Below the pieces are notes generated by a model. That model was not told the origin of the DNA, ran no database searches, and saw only the letters and a list, made by a program, of their open reading frames with translations. A DNA stretch of 64,000 nt from Sulfitobacter sp. D7 (lineage in GTDB: Bacteria; Pseudomonadota; Alphaproteobacteria; Rhodobacterales; Rhodobacteraceae), in contig NZ_CP020694.1 of NCBI RefSeq assembly GCF_003611275.1, positions 3,194,001-3,258,000 of the forward strand, written 5' to 3'. Shown here in pieces: positions 41,721-52,728 of the stretch. Every line of letters begins with the position of its first letter. Position 1 is the stretch's first letter. The position numbers and the translations under genes are program-made.

Positions 41721-42313
41721 TGATGGAAAGCGGCTTTCACGATGTCCCGCCCGGCAAACTTGCGGTGGTGGTGACCCATCTGGAGATGGACGCCAAACCC
41801 AGCTTGCGGGACGTGCTGCCGCCCGAAGGTGTGACCTTTCAAAAGGTCACACCGACACTCGACTGGTTTCGCGACATTTTCCGCCGGGTTGGGATGGATT
41901 GGCTGTGGTACGGGCGGCTCAAGCTGGATGACGCGGGCCTCTCCGCGGTGCTGCAAGACCCGGCACGGGCCTTCTATACACTGACACGCAATGGCAAGGA
42001 CGAGGCGCTGCTAGAACTGAACTTTCCCGAAGATGGCACCTGCGAACTGGCCTATTTCGGGCTGACCTCGGCGCTGATTGGCAGCGGATCGGGGCGGTAT
42101 CTGATGAACCAAGCAATCGCCCTGGCCTGGGAACAGCCGATCACCCGGCTGCACCTGCACACCTGCACTAACGACAGCCCGCAGGCGCTTGGGTTCTATG
42201 TGCGCTCAGGCTTCACCCCCGTTCGCCGTCAGGTCGAGATCGACGATGATCCGCGCCTAACCGGCCTGCTGCCGCGCGATGCGGCGCCGCAAGTGCCGCT
42301 TATCGAAGGGTAG
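41720..42313 (+). CDS. GNAT family N-acetyltransferase
   Basis: The 197-residue protein begins in the stop of the kinase gene (TGATG). The GNAT core covers about 75-175: ALLELNFPEDGTCELAYFGL, then the acetyl-CoA loop GSGSGRYLMNQAIALAW, and TNDSPQALGFYVRSGFTPVR, the typical C-terminal signature. The substrate is unknown; this family is often annotated in Rhodobacteraceae next to adenosine kinase-like genes. It is third in nth-kinase-GNAT. Confidence 0.85.
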   Translation: MMESGFHDVPPGKLAVVVTHLEMDAKPSLRDVLPPEGVTFQKVTPTLDWFRDIFRRVGMDWLWYGRLKLDDAGLSAVLQDPARAFYTLTRNGKDEALLELNFPEDGTCELAYFGLTSALIGSGSGRYLMNQAIALAWEQPITRLHLHTCTNDSPQALGFYVRSGFTPVRRQVEIDDDPRLTGLLPRDAAPQVPLIEG

Positions 42314-42349
42314 GAACGGCGAAGGGCGAAGGGTAAAACTGCCGCCGGA

Positions 42350-42832
42350 TCACCGAACCGGCGTGCACTCTGCCCCTTGGAAACAAGCGATCACCTTGTC
42401 GACCATTGCAGGCTTCGGCGAACCAAAGAGGTCGCCGCCGCAGGGGTTGCTTTCCAGTGCATAGGCCCCATCCGGTTTGCGTTCGAGAAAGGCCAGAACG
42501 TCCCCTTCCTCGGCAGAGCCGCACCACGGGCCGAAACACAGGACGTTGAGCATCAACGGCTGGTCAAAGGGCACGTCAAAGCCCCCTTCCGACAACGCCT
42601 TGCCGCTGATTTGCGCCCGGAGCGGCGTCTCTTCGGGCGGGTTGCTCCCGACTTTGCCGGTCTTTGGCAATGCGGCGGCGTCAAAGGTCAGACGCCCCTG
42701 CACCACGACATAGCTCTCTTCGGCCTTGGCCGCGCGCTGATAGGTCGCCTCAACCGAATGGGGCAGACAACTGAGCGCAAGCGCGGGCAGCGGGGCCAAG
42801 GTGGCGAGGGCGCAGGCGATGATCCGTGTCAT
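42350..42832 (-). CDS. Hypothetical secreted protein with several cysteines
   Basis: The 160-residue protein has a signal peptide ([19 protein letters not shown], cleavage before LSC). The mature part has about six cysteines ([31 protein letters not shown]), suggesting disulfides, and an OB-like strand pattern with [12 protein letters not shown] recognise no named domain. It overlaps the start region of rppH by ATGA and is the downstream gene of that pair. Confidence 0.75.
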   Translation of the reverse strand: MTRIIACALATLAPLPALALSCLPHSVEATYQRAAKAEESYVVVQGRLTFDAAALPKTGKVGSNPPEETPLRAQISGKALSEGGFDVPFDQPLMLNVLCFGPWCGSAEEGDVLAFLERKPDGAYALESNPCGGDLFGSPKPAMVDKVIACFQGAECTPVR

Positions 42833-43311
42833 AACTTCTCCTCAAACTCTTCAAGAACTGCCGTGTATACCGCGCGTTTGAACGGCACGATTTTCGCGAC
42901 CAGTTGATCTGCGGGCATCCAACGCCATTCCGAGAATTCAGGTTCGGCCGTCTGGATATTGACCTGATCGTCCTGCCCCAGAAAACGCATGAGGAACCAT
43001 TTTTGTTCCTGCCCCCGGTAGCGCCCTTTCCAGATGTTGGGCACCAGTTCATGCGGCAGATCATAGGGCAGCCAACGGGAAGTCTCGGCCTCGATCCGCA
43101 CCAGATCGCGGGGGATGCCGGTCTCTTCCTCCAACTCGCGCAGGGCTGCGTCGGGCGCGGCCTCGCCCTTGTCCACCCCGCCTTGGGGCATCTGCCAAGC
43201 GTCCTGATCCCGGTCGCGCCGCTGGCCGACAAAGACCTCGCCCTCAGCATTCACCAGCATCACGCCGACGCAAGCACGGTAGGGCAGTTTGGCAATCTCT
43301 TCGGGGGTCAT
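42829..43311 (-). CDS. rppH: RNA pyrophosphohydrolase (Nudix)
   Basis: The 160-residue protein contains the complete Nudix box at about 44-66 ([22 protein letters not shown]) and the RppH-type start [22 protein letters not shown], with [12 protein letters not shown]. It removes pyrophosphate from 5' triphosphorylated RNA, or Ap4A in related enzymes, and so triggers decay. At its 5' end it overlaps by ATGA the stop codon of a decayed GNAT gene, which must once have been co-translated with it. Confidence 0.93.
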   Translation of the reverse strand: MTPEEIAKLPYRACVGVMLVNAEGEVFVGQRRDRDQDAWQMPQGGVDKGEAAPDAALRELEEETGIPRDLVRIEAETSRWLPYDLPHELVPNIWKGRYRGQEQKWFLMRFLGQDDQVNIQTAEPEFSEWRWMPADQLVAKIVPFKRAVYTAVLEEFEEKL

Positions 43312-43522
43312 GTCAGTATCTTCTCCATTTCAAAGCGGTCCAGATATTCACCTGACCGTGCGATGCGCTCTGCTGCGATAACACGAAAGCCCATAGCCTC
43401 AAAGGCAGGGCGCGCCATCAGGAGGCTGGCATGGGTCGACAGCCGGGCCTCGCCCTTCGGCAATCGCTGCCTGCTCGACCCAGTCATAGAGCGCAGCGCT
43501 ACCCCTCCCAGCCCCATCCAAC
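43308..43522 (-). pseudogene. Remnant of a GNAT acetyltransferase (5' lost, frameshifted)
   Basis: Reading the minus strand, one frame encodes AALYDWVEQAAIAEG and the next frame continues EARLSTHASLLMARP, then [31 protein letters not shown] up to the stop overlapping rppH. Joined, these form the C-terminal third of a GNAT acetyltransferase. The frame change lies in a run of three C's on the plus strand (43453-43455); one base fewer would restore it. Nothing resembling the N-terminal two thirds precedes it before the FadH-like gene. The gene is therefore truncated as well as shifted; a sequencing error would explain only the shift. Confidence 0.7.
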
Positions 43523-43535
43523 ACCTCTGTCTTGA

Positions 43536-45662
<2,127 letters not shown>

Positions 45663-45744
45663 CACCCGCACTGCGCGCGCCCTTGCACCCGGCGCGCGCA
45701 ACCCGCTAAATCGCCTGACCGCTTTTGCCAGCCAATAGGTGACC

Positions 45745-46686
45745 ATGCCCCTCTGCGTCTTTGACATATCTGATGACGGCACCACCACGGTGCCCGAAGA
45801 CACCCAACTGACCGGGCCTGCGCGCTACCGTTGGTGGCATTTCGACATGGCCGATCCCGCGCTGGCACCATGGCTGGCCGAACACCTGCCCGAGATCCCG
45901 GCGGGTGCATTGCTGCAACCCGAAACGCGCCCGCGCTGCGATGAATATGAGGACGGTCTGATCCTCAATCTGCGCGGCATCAACCTGAACGAAGGGCAGC
46001 AGGCCGACCAGATGGTCTCGGTCCGGATGTGGGTGACGGATGCGGTGGTGATTACTGTGCGGATGCGCCGGGTCTTTGCCATCGACGAATTGCGCGCGCT
46101 GGCCGCCCAGAGCAACGCCCCGCCCCGGCCTTCGGCCTTCCTCGAAGCGCTGGTCTCAAGGTTGACCGCACGGGTCCAGACCGAGGTTGCCCGGCTGGCG
46201 GACCGCACGGCTTTCTACGAAACCGACCTCGAAGACCTCAGCACCCCGCCGCCCAAAGACCTGCCCGTCACCCGCCGCAGCACGATCAAACTCGAACGCT
46301 ACCTCGCCCCGCAGCGCAGCGCGTTGGAACGGTTGGCGGACCTAGACCTGCCGCTGATCCCGAATGTCGATTCGATGAAGCTGCGCGAGTTGGCCAACCG
46401 CACCGCCATCGTGGTGGAGGAACTGGACGCCCTGCAAGAGCGCATTGTCACGGTACAGGACGAACACGACAACCAAGTCGCCCAACGCCAAGCGCGCCAT
46501 GGCTATGTGCTGTCGATCGCCGCCGCCGTGTTCCTGCCGCTGGGGTTTCTGACCGGGCTTTTCGGCGTGAACGTCGGCGGGATGCCCGGCGTGGACGATC
46601 CGCGCGCCTTTGCCGTCCTTTGCCTTGCCATGGTGGGCCTCGCCGCGCTCATGCTGGCGGTTCTGAAATGGCTGCGCTGGCTGTAA
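45745..46686 (+). CDS. CorA/ZntB family divalent-cation transporter
   Basis: The 313-residue protein has a large cytosolic N-terminal domain rich in helices and two C-terminal membrane helices. The signature after TM1 is FGVNVGGMPG. CorA has GMN here; ZntB proteins have GVNVGG, so a ZntB-like zinc (H+-coupled) transporter is more likely than a magnesium channel. The start is the ATG 5 nt after AGGTGA; a GTG two codons earlier is possible. Confidence 0.88.
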   Translation: MPLCVFDISDDGTTTVPEDTQLTGPARYRWWHFDMADPALAPWLAEHLPEIPAGALLQPETRPRCDEYEDGLILNLRGINLNEGQQADQMVSVRMWVTDAVVITVRMRRVFAIDELRALAAQSNAPPRPSAFLEALVSRLTARVQTEVARLADRTAFYETDLEDLSTPPPKDLPVTRRSTIKLERYLAPQRSALERLADLDLPLIPNVDSMKLRELANRTAIVVEELDALQERIVTVQDEHDNQVAQRQARHGYVLSIAAAVFLPLGFLTGLFGVNVGGMPGVDDPRAFAVLCLAMVGLAALMLAVLKWLRWL

Positions 46687-46693
46687 GCCCCTC

Positions 46694-46718
46694 GGAAACG
46701 GATTGTTCTGCCGTTTCC
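46694..46718. promoter_or_regulatory. Inverted repeat between zntB-like gene and lysR
   Basis: GGAAACGG and CCGTTTCC are perfect 8-bp arms separated by 9 bp (ATTGTTCTG), 7 bp after the zntB-like stop. It could be a weak terminator (no T-tract) or a regulator site for the lysR gene 112 bp downstream. Nothing else is visible in the 144-bp gap. Confidence 0.35.
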
Positions 46719-46830
46719 ATGCCATGAACGATCCCTGCAAAGACCACGGGACTGTCTTGCCTCTGCCCCGATCCTGCCTGAATTGCCGCCCATACCTGAG
46801 GACAACAAGATCAATGCGAAGGGACAGGCA

Positions 46831-47736
46831 ATGGACCGCCTTACGGAAATGGAAGCGTTTGCCACAGTGGTGGATCAAGGCGGCTTTACAGATGCTGCCA
46901 AGAAGATGGGGATCTCGAAATCCGCCGTCTCAAAGCATGTATCCTCACTTGAGGCCCGCTTGGGGGCGCGGTTGCTTAACCGTACCACCCGCCGCGTGTC
47001 GCCCACGGAGATCGGGCTGGCCTATTACGACCGCGCCCGCCGCGTGCTGAACGACGCAGGCGAGGCCGATGCGCTGGTCACCTCGATGCAATCCGCGCCC
47101 TCGGGGCTGTTGCGGATTTCGGTGGCGACGGATTTCGGCGTCAATCACCTGTCGCCCGCTTTGTCGGAGTTCTTGCAGGACTTTCCCGACATCACGGTGA
47201 ACATGGTGCTGAACAACCGTTACGTTGAGCTGATCTCGGAAGGGTTCGACATGGCCGTGCGCATCGGAGAGTTGGAGGACAGCACCCTGCGCGCGCGCAA
47301 GCTGACCGAGACGACCAAACGCATGATCGCCAGCCCGAAGTATTTCGAGCAGTACGGGCGGCCGGAAAAGATCGATGATCTGAACAATCACAAGCTGCTG
47401 CATTACTCGAACCAGTCGTCTGGCAATGTGTGGAAACTGACCGCACCTTCGGGTGAAAAGCGGCAGGTCCGCACGGCGGGCTGGCTGTCGGTCAATGACG
47501 GGCAGAGCCTTTTGAACGCCGCGATTTCGGGACTGGGGATCGCCTATCTGCCGAGCTTTCTTTACGCCGATGCGATGGAGAAAGGGTTGGTCGAGGATGC
47601 CATCCCCGAACTGCCGCTGGAGACGCAGGGCATCTACGCCGTCTATCCTCCGGGCCGGTTCACCCAGCCCAAGGTGCGGGCGTTCATCGACTTCCTCGTG
47701 CATGAATTTGCCGAGAAGGGGCCGACGGACTGGTAA
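46831..47736 (+). CDS. LysR family transcriptional regulator
   Basis: The 301-residue protein has a winged HTH (about 1-60; FATVVDQGGFTDAAKKMGIS, SAVSKHVSSLEARLGARLLNRTTRRVS) and a periplasmic-binding-protein-like effector domain (about 90-295; LLRISVATDFGVNHLSPALSEF). It is of the CrgA/DmlR-like subgroup (long RIGELEDSTLRARKL block). The target is unknown; no divergent partner gene is present. The ATG was chosen after GAAGGGACAGGCA. A palindromic repeat element follows the stop. Confidence 0.92.
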   Translation: MDRLTEMEAFATVVDQGGFTDAAKKMGISKSAVSKHVSSLEARLGARLLNRTTRRVSPTEIGLAYYDRARRVLNDAGEADALVTSMQSAPSGLLRISVATDFGVNHLSPALSEFLQDFPDITVNMVLNNRYVELISEGFDMAVRIGELEDSTLRARKLTETTKRMIASPKYFEQYGRPEKIDDLNNHKLLHYSNQSSGNVWKLTAPSGEKRQVRTAGWLSVNDGQSLLNAAISGLGIAYLPSFLYADAMEKGLVEDAIPELPLETQGIYAVYPPGRFTQPKVRAFIDFLVHEFAEKGPTDW

Positions 47737-47743
47737 ACACACT

Positions 47744-47804
47744 CGGCCCGGAATCAAGCCGCAGGCGCCGGGCCATCGCCTGCCCGCCCGGACGGGTAGG
47801 CGAT
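47744..47804. repeat. Palindromic dispersed element (copy 1)
   Basis: Two hairpins lie in tandem. The first has GGCCCGG (47745-47751) and CCGGGCC (47768-47774) around a 16-nt loop containing AATCAAGCCGCAGGCG. The second has ATCGCCTGCCCG (47775-47786) and CGGGTAGGCGAT (47793-47804, one G-U). The first 27 bp recur identically at 63974-64000, cut by the window end. Both copies sit just after a stop codon, in a position like a terminator or REP element. The 47805-47975 remainder shows no gene. Confidence 0.75.
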
Positions 47805-47975
47805 TTAGTACGGCTGGGTGGGACTTGGCAAACGCACATCATGGCTGAGCCATAAAGTGGCAGCGACCTGCCGCGGATCGCCGACCCGCGGGCAGCCGAT
47901 GTCCCTCAGTTGCTTCGCACTCTGCCACACAAGACCACCTTTCCTCTCCCCCACCAGCACGCTATCTCTCCCGCC

Positions 47976-49034
47976 ATGAGCAATATGCGCGAAACCTATG
48001 CCCGGCTTGTCGCCGAGGGCAAGCTACAGGCCGACCCGGCCCAAGAAACCGTCATGGCGGAGTTTGACCGCATCCGCGATGCGCTGGCCAACCCGCCGAA
48101 GAAAAGCTTCTTTCGCAAGGCGCCCGAACCGCCCAAGGGGCTGTACCTCTGGGGTGGCGTGGGGCGCGGCAAGTCGATGCTGATGGACATGTTCGTGGCG
48201 CATCTGCCCGACGTGCCCGCGCGCCGGGTGCATTTCCACGCCTTCATGCAGGAAATCCACAACGCCATGCATGAGGTCCGCAAGACCGGCGTGGATGACG
48301 CCATCGCGCCCGTTGCCCGCGATGTGGCCGACAGCGTGCGCCTGCTCGCTTTCGACGAGATGCAGATCACCGACATCACCGACGCGATGATCGTGGGCCG
48401 CCTGTTCGAGGCGCTTTTTGCCGCCGGGGTCGTGGTCGTCACCACCTCCAACCGCCTGCCCGATGACCTGTATAAAAACGGCATCAACCGCGAGGTGTTT
48501 GTCCCTTTCATCGACCTCATCAAAGAGCGCATGGTGGTGCATGAACTTGCCAGCCCGACCGACTACCGCCAAGATCGGCTGGCCGGGTCGCAGGTCTATT
48601 TCACCCCCGTCAACGCCGAGAGCCGCGCCGCGATGGATGCGGTTTGGGACGATCTGGCAGGCACAAAGGGCGAGCCGCTGACCCTCCACGTCAAGGGCCG
48701 CGAAGTGGTGATCCCGGCCTTTCACAACGGCATGGCCCGCGCCGGTTTCCACGCGCTTTGCGGGCAGCCCTTGGGGGCCGCGGATTACCTCGCGCTGGCG
48801 CAGGCCGTGCGGGTGCTACTGCTGGACAACATCCCCACCCTCGGCCGCTCGAACTTTAACGAGGCCAAGCGCTTTGTCACGCTCATCGACGCGCTTTATG
48901 AGGCGAAGGTGCGGCTGATCTGCTCTGCCGCCGCCGCGCCGGAAATGCTCTATCTCGAAGGCGAAGGCACCTTTGAGTTCGAGCGCACAGCCTCCAGACT
49001 GCGCGAAATGCAGGGGGAAGACTGGGGGCGCTGA
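47976..49034 (+). CDS. zapE: Cell division protein ZapE (AFG1-like ATPase)
   Basis: This 352-residue P-loop ATPase of the AFG1/ZapE family has Walker A in GLYLWGGVGRGKSMLMDMF (about 60-78), Walker B LLAFDEMQITDITDAM, a sensor TTSNRLPDDLY and the late EFERTASRLREM. ZapE associates with FtsZ rings in E. coli; the mitochondrial homologue is linked to respiratory-complex quality control. The start was set at MSNMRETYARLVAEG, where homology begins; the open frame continues upstream without similarity. Confidence 0.93.
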   Translation: MSNMRETYARLVAEGKLQADPAQETVMAEFDRIRDALANPPKKSFFRKAPEPPKGLYLWGGVGRGKSMLMDMFVAHLPDVPARRVHFHAFMQEIHNAMHEVRKTGVDDAIAPVARDVADSVRLLAFDEMQITDITDAMIVGRLFEALFAAGVVVVTTSNRLPDDLYKNGINREVFVPFIDLIKERMVVHELASPTDYRQDRLAGSQVYFTPVNAESRAAMDAVWDDLAGTKGEPLTLHVKGREVVIPAFHNGMARAGFHALCGQPLGAADYLALAQAVRVLLLDNIPTLGRSNFNEAKRFVTLIDALYEAKVRLICSAAAAPEMLYLEGEGTFEFERTASRLREMQGEDWGR

Positions 49035-49052
49035 CCGCCCCCTGCCGCCAAA

Positions 49053-49238
49053 TCAGGAATCACTTACCGGCTGCATATGCAGGTCATTGCCCTGCAAAAT
49101 CGGGTGATAAGGCCGCTCGACTTCATAAAGCCACCACAGGCCGCCTGCGATGATGGCGACACCTATGGCCATGAAGATAAATTGATATTTCCGTGCATCG
49201 TCCTGATCGTGACGCGCGGACTGGCTGAAATTGCGCAT
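49053..49238 (-). CDS. Small single-helix membrane protein
   Basis: The 61-residue protein has a polar N-terminus (about 1-18), one hydrophobic helix (FIFMAIGVAIIAGGLWWLY, about 20-40) and a polar C-terminus. GAGGTG lies 5-7 nt before the ATG, and the codon use fits its neighbours. No known family is recognised. The 49239-49334 flank contains no other gene. Confidence 0.65.
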   Translation of the reverse strand: MRNFSQSARHDQDDARKYQFIFMAIGVAIIAGGLWWLYEVERPYHPILQGNDLHMQPVSDS

Positions 49239-49334
49239 GGGGACACCTCGGTCAAATTCGAAAGGGGAGACTTCCTAAGACCAAGATACACCACATCTGC
49301 ACTTCGCAGCAGCGGTACACCCAAATATGGTTAA

Positions 49335-50606
49335 CTAGACGTTTTCACGCAACACGCTACCGGCAAGGTAGAGTGAGCCGCAGATCAGCACACGCGCATG
49401 GGGTTCGCGGGCGATGATCGCCTTGAGCGCCGCGGTGACATTCTCGGCCTCGGCGGTCTCGAACCCGACATCACGCGCCACTTTGGCCGTCGCCTCGGCA
49501 GGTAGGGTCGCCGCCTCGCCGGGGATCGACACGGCGGTCAGACTTGCCGCCTCTGCCGCCAAGGGGCGCAAGTATCCGGCGATATCCTTGGTGTTCAACA
49601 TGCCGCAGATTAGATGCGTCGGGCGTTTCGGCAAAGCGGCCAGCGTCGCGGCCAGCGCCACGCCTGCGGCGGGGTTGTGCCCGCCGTCCAGCCAAAGCTC
49701 ACCCTCGGGTGCCATGCGGGCCAGCGGCCCCTCTGACAGCCGCTGCATCCGCGCGGGCCACTGCGCCTGCGTCACTGCAGCCTCGCAAGCCTCTGCATCG
49801 ATCCCAAGCTGGCGCAGCGCCGCCAGCGCGGCCCCCGCGTTCATGATCTGATGGTCGCCGGGCAGATTGGGGCGCGGCAGATCAAGCAAGCCGCGCTCAT
49901 CTTGATAGACCATGCGCCCTGCTTCGGGCGCGACATGCCATTGCTGGCCATAGGCCAAAAGCGGCGCGCCCAGTTTCGCGGCGCGGTCTTCGATCACCTC
50001 AAGCGCGGGGTCTTGCTGCGGGCCGACCACACAGGGCACAAGACGCTTGATAATGCCAGCCTTCTCGCCCGCGATTTCGGCCAGCGTTTCGCCCAAATAC
50101 TGCTGATGATCGACCGACACCGGGGTGATCACGGTCAGCGCCGGGTCGATCACATTTGTCGCATCCAAGCGCCCGCCTAGCCCCACCTCCAGCAGCGTGT
50201 AATCGGCTCTGCTGCGCGAAAAAGCGAGGATGGCGGCGCAGGTGGTGATCTCGAAATAGGTGATCTCTTCGCCACCGTTGGCGGCGTGGCATTCATCCAA
50301 CACGGCCGCCAGATCGGGCTCTGAGATCAACTGCCCTGCAACGCGAATACGCTCATGAAACCGCGCCAGATGGGGTGAGGTATAGGCGTGCACGGTCTTG
50401 CCCGCCGCCTCTAGCCCCGCGCGAATCATCGCTTGGGTCGACCCTTTGCCATTGGTGCCCGCGATGTGGATCACCGGCGGCAGGTCGTTCTGCGGATTGC
50501 CCAAAGCCTCCAGCAGCCGCCACATCCGGTCGAGTGTCAGATCGATGATCTTGGGGTGCAGCGCCATCATCCGTTCAAGGATGACGTCCGATGAAGGCGT
50601 GCTCAT
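49335..50606 (-). CDS. folC: Dihydrofolate synthase / folylpolyglutamate synthase
   Basis: The 423-residue Mur-ligase-fold enzyme adds L-glutamate to dihydropteroate and to tetrahydrofolates. The ATP loop is VIHIAGTNGKGSTQAMI (about 45-60), with TSPHLARFHERIRV, GLGGRLDATNVIDP and the late LDGGHNPAAG. It is the second gene of accD-folC; its start overlaps the accD stop by ATGA. This pairing is common in alphaproteobacteria. Confidence 0.96.
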   Translation of the reverse strand: MSTPSSDVILERMMALHPKIIDLTLDRMWRLLEALGNPQNDLPPVIHIAGTNGKGSTQAMIRAGLEAAGKTVHAYTSPHLARFHERIRVAGQLISEPDLAAVLDECHAANGGEEITYFEITTCAAILAFSRSRADYTLLEVGLGGRLDATNVIDPALTVITPVSVDHQQYLGETLAEIAGEKAGIIKRLVPCVVGPQQDPALEVIEDRAAKLGAPLLAYGQQWHVAPEAGRMVYQDERGLLDLPRPNLPGDHQIMNAGAALAALRQLGIDAEACEAAVTQAQWPARMQRLSEGPLARMAPEGELWLDGGHNPAAGVALAATLAALPKRPTHLICGMLNTKDIAGYLRPLAAEAASLTAVSIPGEAATLPAEATAKVARDVGFETAEAENVTAALKAIIAREPHARVLICGSLYLAGSVLRENV

Positions 50607-51562
50607 TTCTTCTTAGGCGTATCGGCGGGCAACTCCGCTGCGGCCTGAACGGCGGCGGCGGCCTCGGCCACCTCCACTTCTTCGGGCGCGGGCAGGTCAC
50701 CGCGCACGGCGGGCGGCAGGCCCATCAGCATGCGGGTAATGGTGATCAATTCATCACGCATCTCAGTCCGCTTGGTCACCCGGTCGAGCATGCCATGGTC
50801 GAGCAGATATTCCGCCCGCTGAAAGCCCTCGGGCAGTTTTTCACGGATGGTCTGTTCGATCACACGCGGCCCGGCAAAGCAGATCAGCGCGTTCGGCTCG
50901 GCAATCTGCACGTCGCCCAACATCGCATAGGACGCGGTGACGCCGCCGGTGGTGGGGTGGGTCAGCACAACGATATAGGGCAGGCCCGCCTCTTTCAGCA
51001 TCTGCACGGCGACCGTGGTGCGCGGCATCTGCATCAGGCTGAGGATACCTTCTTGCATCCGCGCGCCACCGGCGGCGGAGAACAGCACCAGAGGGCGCTT
51101 CAGCTTCACCGCTTCCTCGGCGGCGGCAATGATCGCATTGCCCACATACATGCCCATGGAGCCGCCCATGAACGAGAAGTCCTGCGCGCAAGATACAATC
51201 GGCGTGCGGCCAATCTCACCCGTGACCACGAGCATGGCTTCATGCTCGCCCGTCTGCTTTTGCGCGGCCTTCATCCGGTCGGGATAGCGCTTCTGATCCT
51301 TGAAATGCAGCGGGTCTGGCGTGGGCGCAGGAACCTTCACCTCGGTAAAGATGCCACCGTCGAACAGCGCCTTGAACCGCTCGCGCGGGCTGATGTGCAT
51401 GTGATGGCCGCAGTTGGTGCAGACGTTTAGATTGTCCGCCAACTCGCGGTGAAACAGCATGGTGCCGCATTCGTTACACTTGGTCCACAGGTTGTCCGGC
51501 GTCTCGCGGCGCGAGAAGATCGAGTTGATACGCGGACGGACGTAGTTTGTGATCCAGTTCAT
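50603..51562 (-). CDS. accD: Acetyl-CoA carboxylase carboxyltransferase subunit beta
   Basis: The 319-residue protein has the N-terminal zinc ribbon with two CxxC pairs (KCNECGTMLF and NVCTNCGHHMH), then the crotonase-like carboxyltransferase domain with MGGSMGMYVGNAI and FSAAGGARMQEGILSLMQM. With AccA it transfers CO2 from carboxybiotin to acetyl-CoA, the first step of fatty acid synthesis. A C-terminal Ala/Glu-rich tail (about 285-319) ends in KKK. The ATG is after an AGAGG site; the upstream open frame has no similarity. Confidence 0.96.
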   Translation of the reverse strand: MNWITNYVRPRINSIFSRRETPDNLWTKCNECGTMLFHRELADNLNVCTNCGHHMHISPRERFKALFDGGIFTEVKVPAPTPDPLHFKDQKRYPDRMKAAQKQTGEHEAMLVVTGEIGRTPIVSCAQDFSFMGGSMGMYVGNAIIAAAEEAVKLKRPLVLFSAAGGARMQEGILSLMQMPRTTVAVQMLKEAGLPYIVVLTHPTTGGVTASYAMLGDVQIAEPNALICFAGPRVIEQTIREKLPEGFQRAEYLLDHGMLDRVTKRTEMRDELITITRMLMGLPPAVRGDLPAPEEVEVAEAAAAVQAAAELPADTPKKK

Positions 51563-51618
51563 TGGCAGGCCTCTGCTGTGGTTCCGTTCCAGATAATCCC
51601 CGCATGGGGAAATTGCAA

Positions 51619-52518
51619 TCAGCGGCGTATCGCCAGCCTTGCCGCGAGCCACGACACCAACATCAACGCGAAATCCACCGGCAACCAAGTCCGCAACGCC
51701 GCTGCGTCATCCATCGAAAACGGCGTCAGATAAAGCGCCAGCCCCGAAAGATCATCCGGCAGAGAGATAATGAGAATGGCCGAGACATTGTTCCACAGAT
51801 GCACCGCGATGGCGGGCCCAAGCGAGCCGGAGCGCGCAGTAAGGTCAGCCATCAGGATGCCGAAGACCCCAGCCCAGAGCGCCACCATCAGCGCATTCTC
51901 CCCCGCCTCGGCAGGCAGGTAGTGACCAAGCGCGAAAAGCGCCGAGGGCAGGACCATCCAGATCAGCGGCGAGCGAAACCGTGCCGCCAGTTGCTGCTGT
52001 ACATAGCCGCGAAAGACGATCTCTTCGGCGCTGACCTGCACCAACACCGCCAGCAGCGACAGTGGCAAAAGCAGCAGCCAGCGGCCAAGCGGCAGGTTCG
52101 GCGTCAGTTCGCCGCCCATGTCCCACGGCGGCAGGACCAGCAGCACCGCCCCAAGGGCCAGCATAGCAAGGGACACCGCGCGAAAACTCGGCCAAAGCCG
52201 CCCCGGCACGCCCAGCAAGCTGCCCGCGCTGCGCCGGTGTACGACCCGCACAGTCACACCGACCGCCATCGCCATGGTCCCAAAACTGAACAGCAGCAGA
52301 TACATGGCCTGCGGCGTGGCCCCTTCAAGCAGGTTGCCATGCAGCGATGCCGCCGCCGTGCCTGCCAGCGCATAGACCGTCTGAAAATAAAGCTCGTTCA
52401 GCGCGACATAGGCCACCACCGCCACGAACAACCCCAAGAAAAACCGCCAAAGCGCCGATGAGGCGCGCGCGGGCGCGACGAAGGCCGCATGGGCGCTGTA
52501 ATCGGGCCGCCAATTCAT
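51619..52518 (-). CDS. CPBP family intramembrane metalloprotease
   Basis: This 299-residue protein has about eight membrane helices. The CPBP (Abi/CAAX-protease-like) motifs are visible: motif 1 with EE in VSAEEIVFRGYVQQQL (about 165-180), motif 2 in FALGHYLPAEAG, and motif 3 HLWNN. These are the metal-binding residues of the Rce1-like fold. Its substrate is unknown. It begins MNWRPDYSAHAAF and lies divergent from ilvD; the 210-bp gap between them (52519-52728) shows no gene and should carry both promoters. Confidence 0.88.
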   Translation of the reverse strand: MNWRPDYSAHAAFVAPARASSALWRFFLGLFVAVVAYVALNELYFQTVYALAGTAAASLHGNLLEGATPQAMYLLLFSFGTMAMAVGVTVRVVHRRSAGSLLGVPGRLWPSFRAVSLAMLALGAVLLVLPPWDMGGELTPNLPLGRWLLLLPLSLLAVLVQVSAEEIVFRGYVQQQLAARFRSPLIWMVLPSALFALGHYLPAEAGENALMVALWAGVFGILMADLTARSGSLGPAIAVHLWNNVSAILIISLPDDLSGLALYLTPFSMDDAAALRTWLPVDFALMLVSWLAARLAIRR

Positions 52519-52728
52519 GAGAGGCGCGGGGCAGATCGGGGGTGGTTGTTGCAGAGCATATGCCGGACCTTCACGCTTGCGGGCGGCTCCAACCGACCGC
52601 GCCAGAAGGTCAGAACCTATGCCCTAACACGCTGCGATACAACAGTTCCCCCGCCTCATACGCGCCAAAGCCTTGCAGCATAGCCGCCGCCCCTCTATTC
52701 CATTCAAGACGTTTCAAGGAGCCCACCG

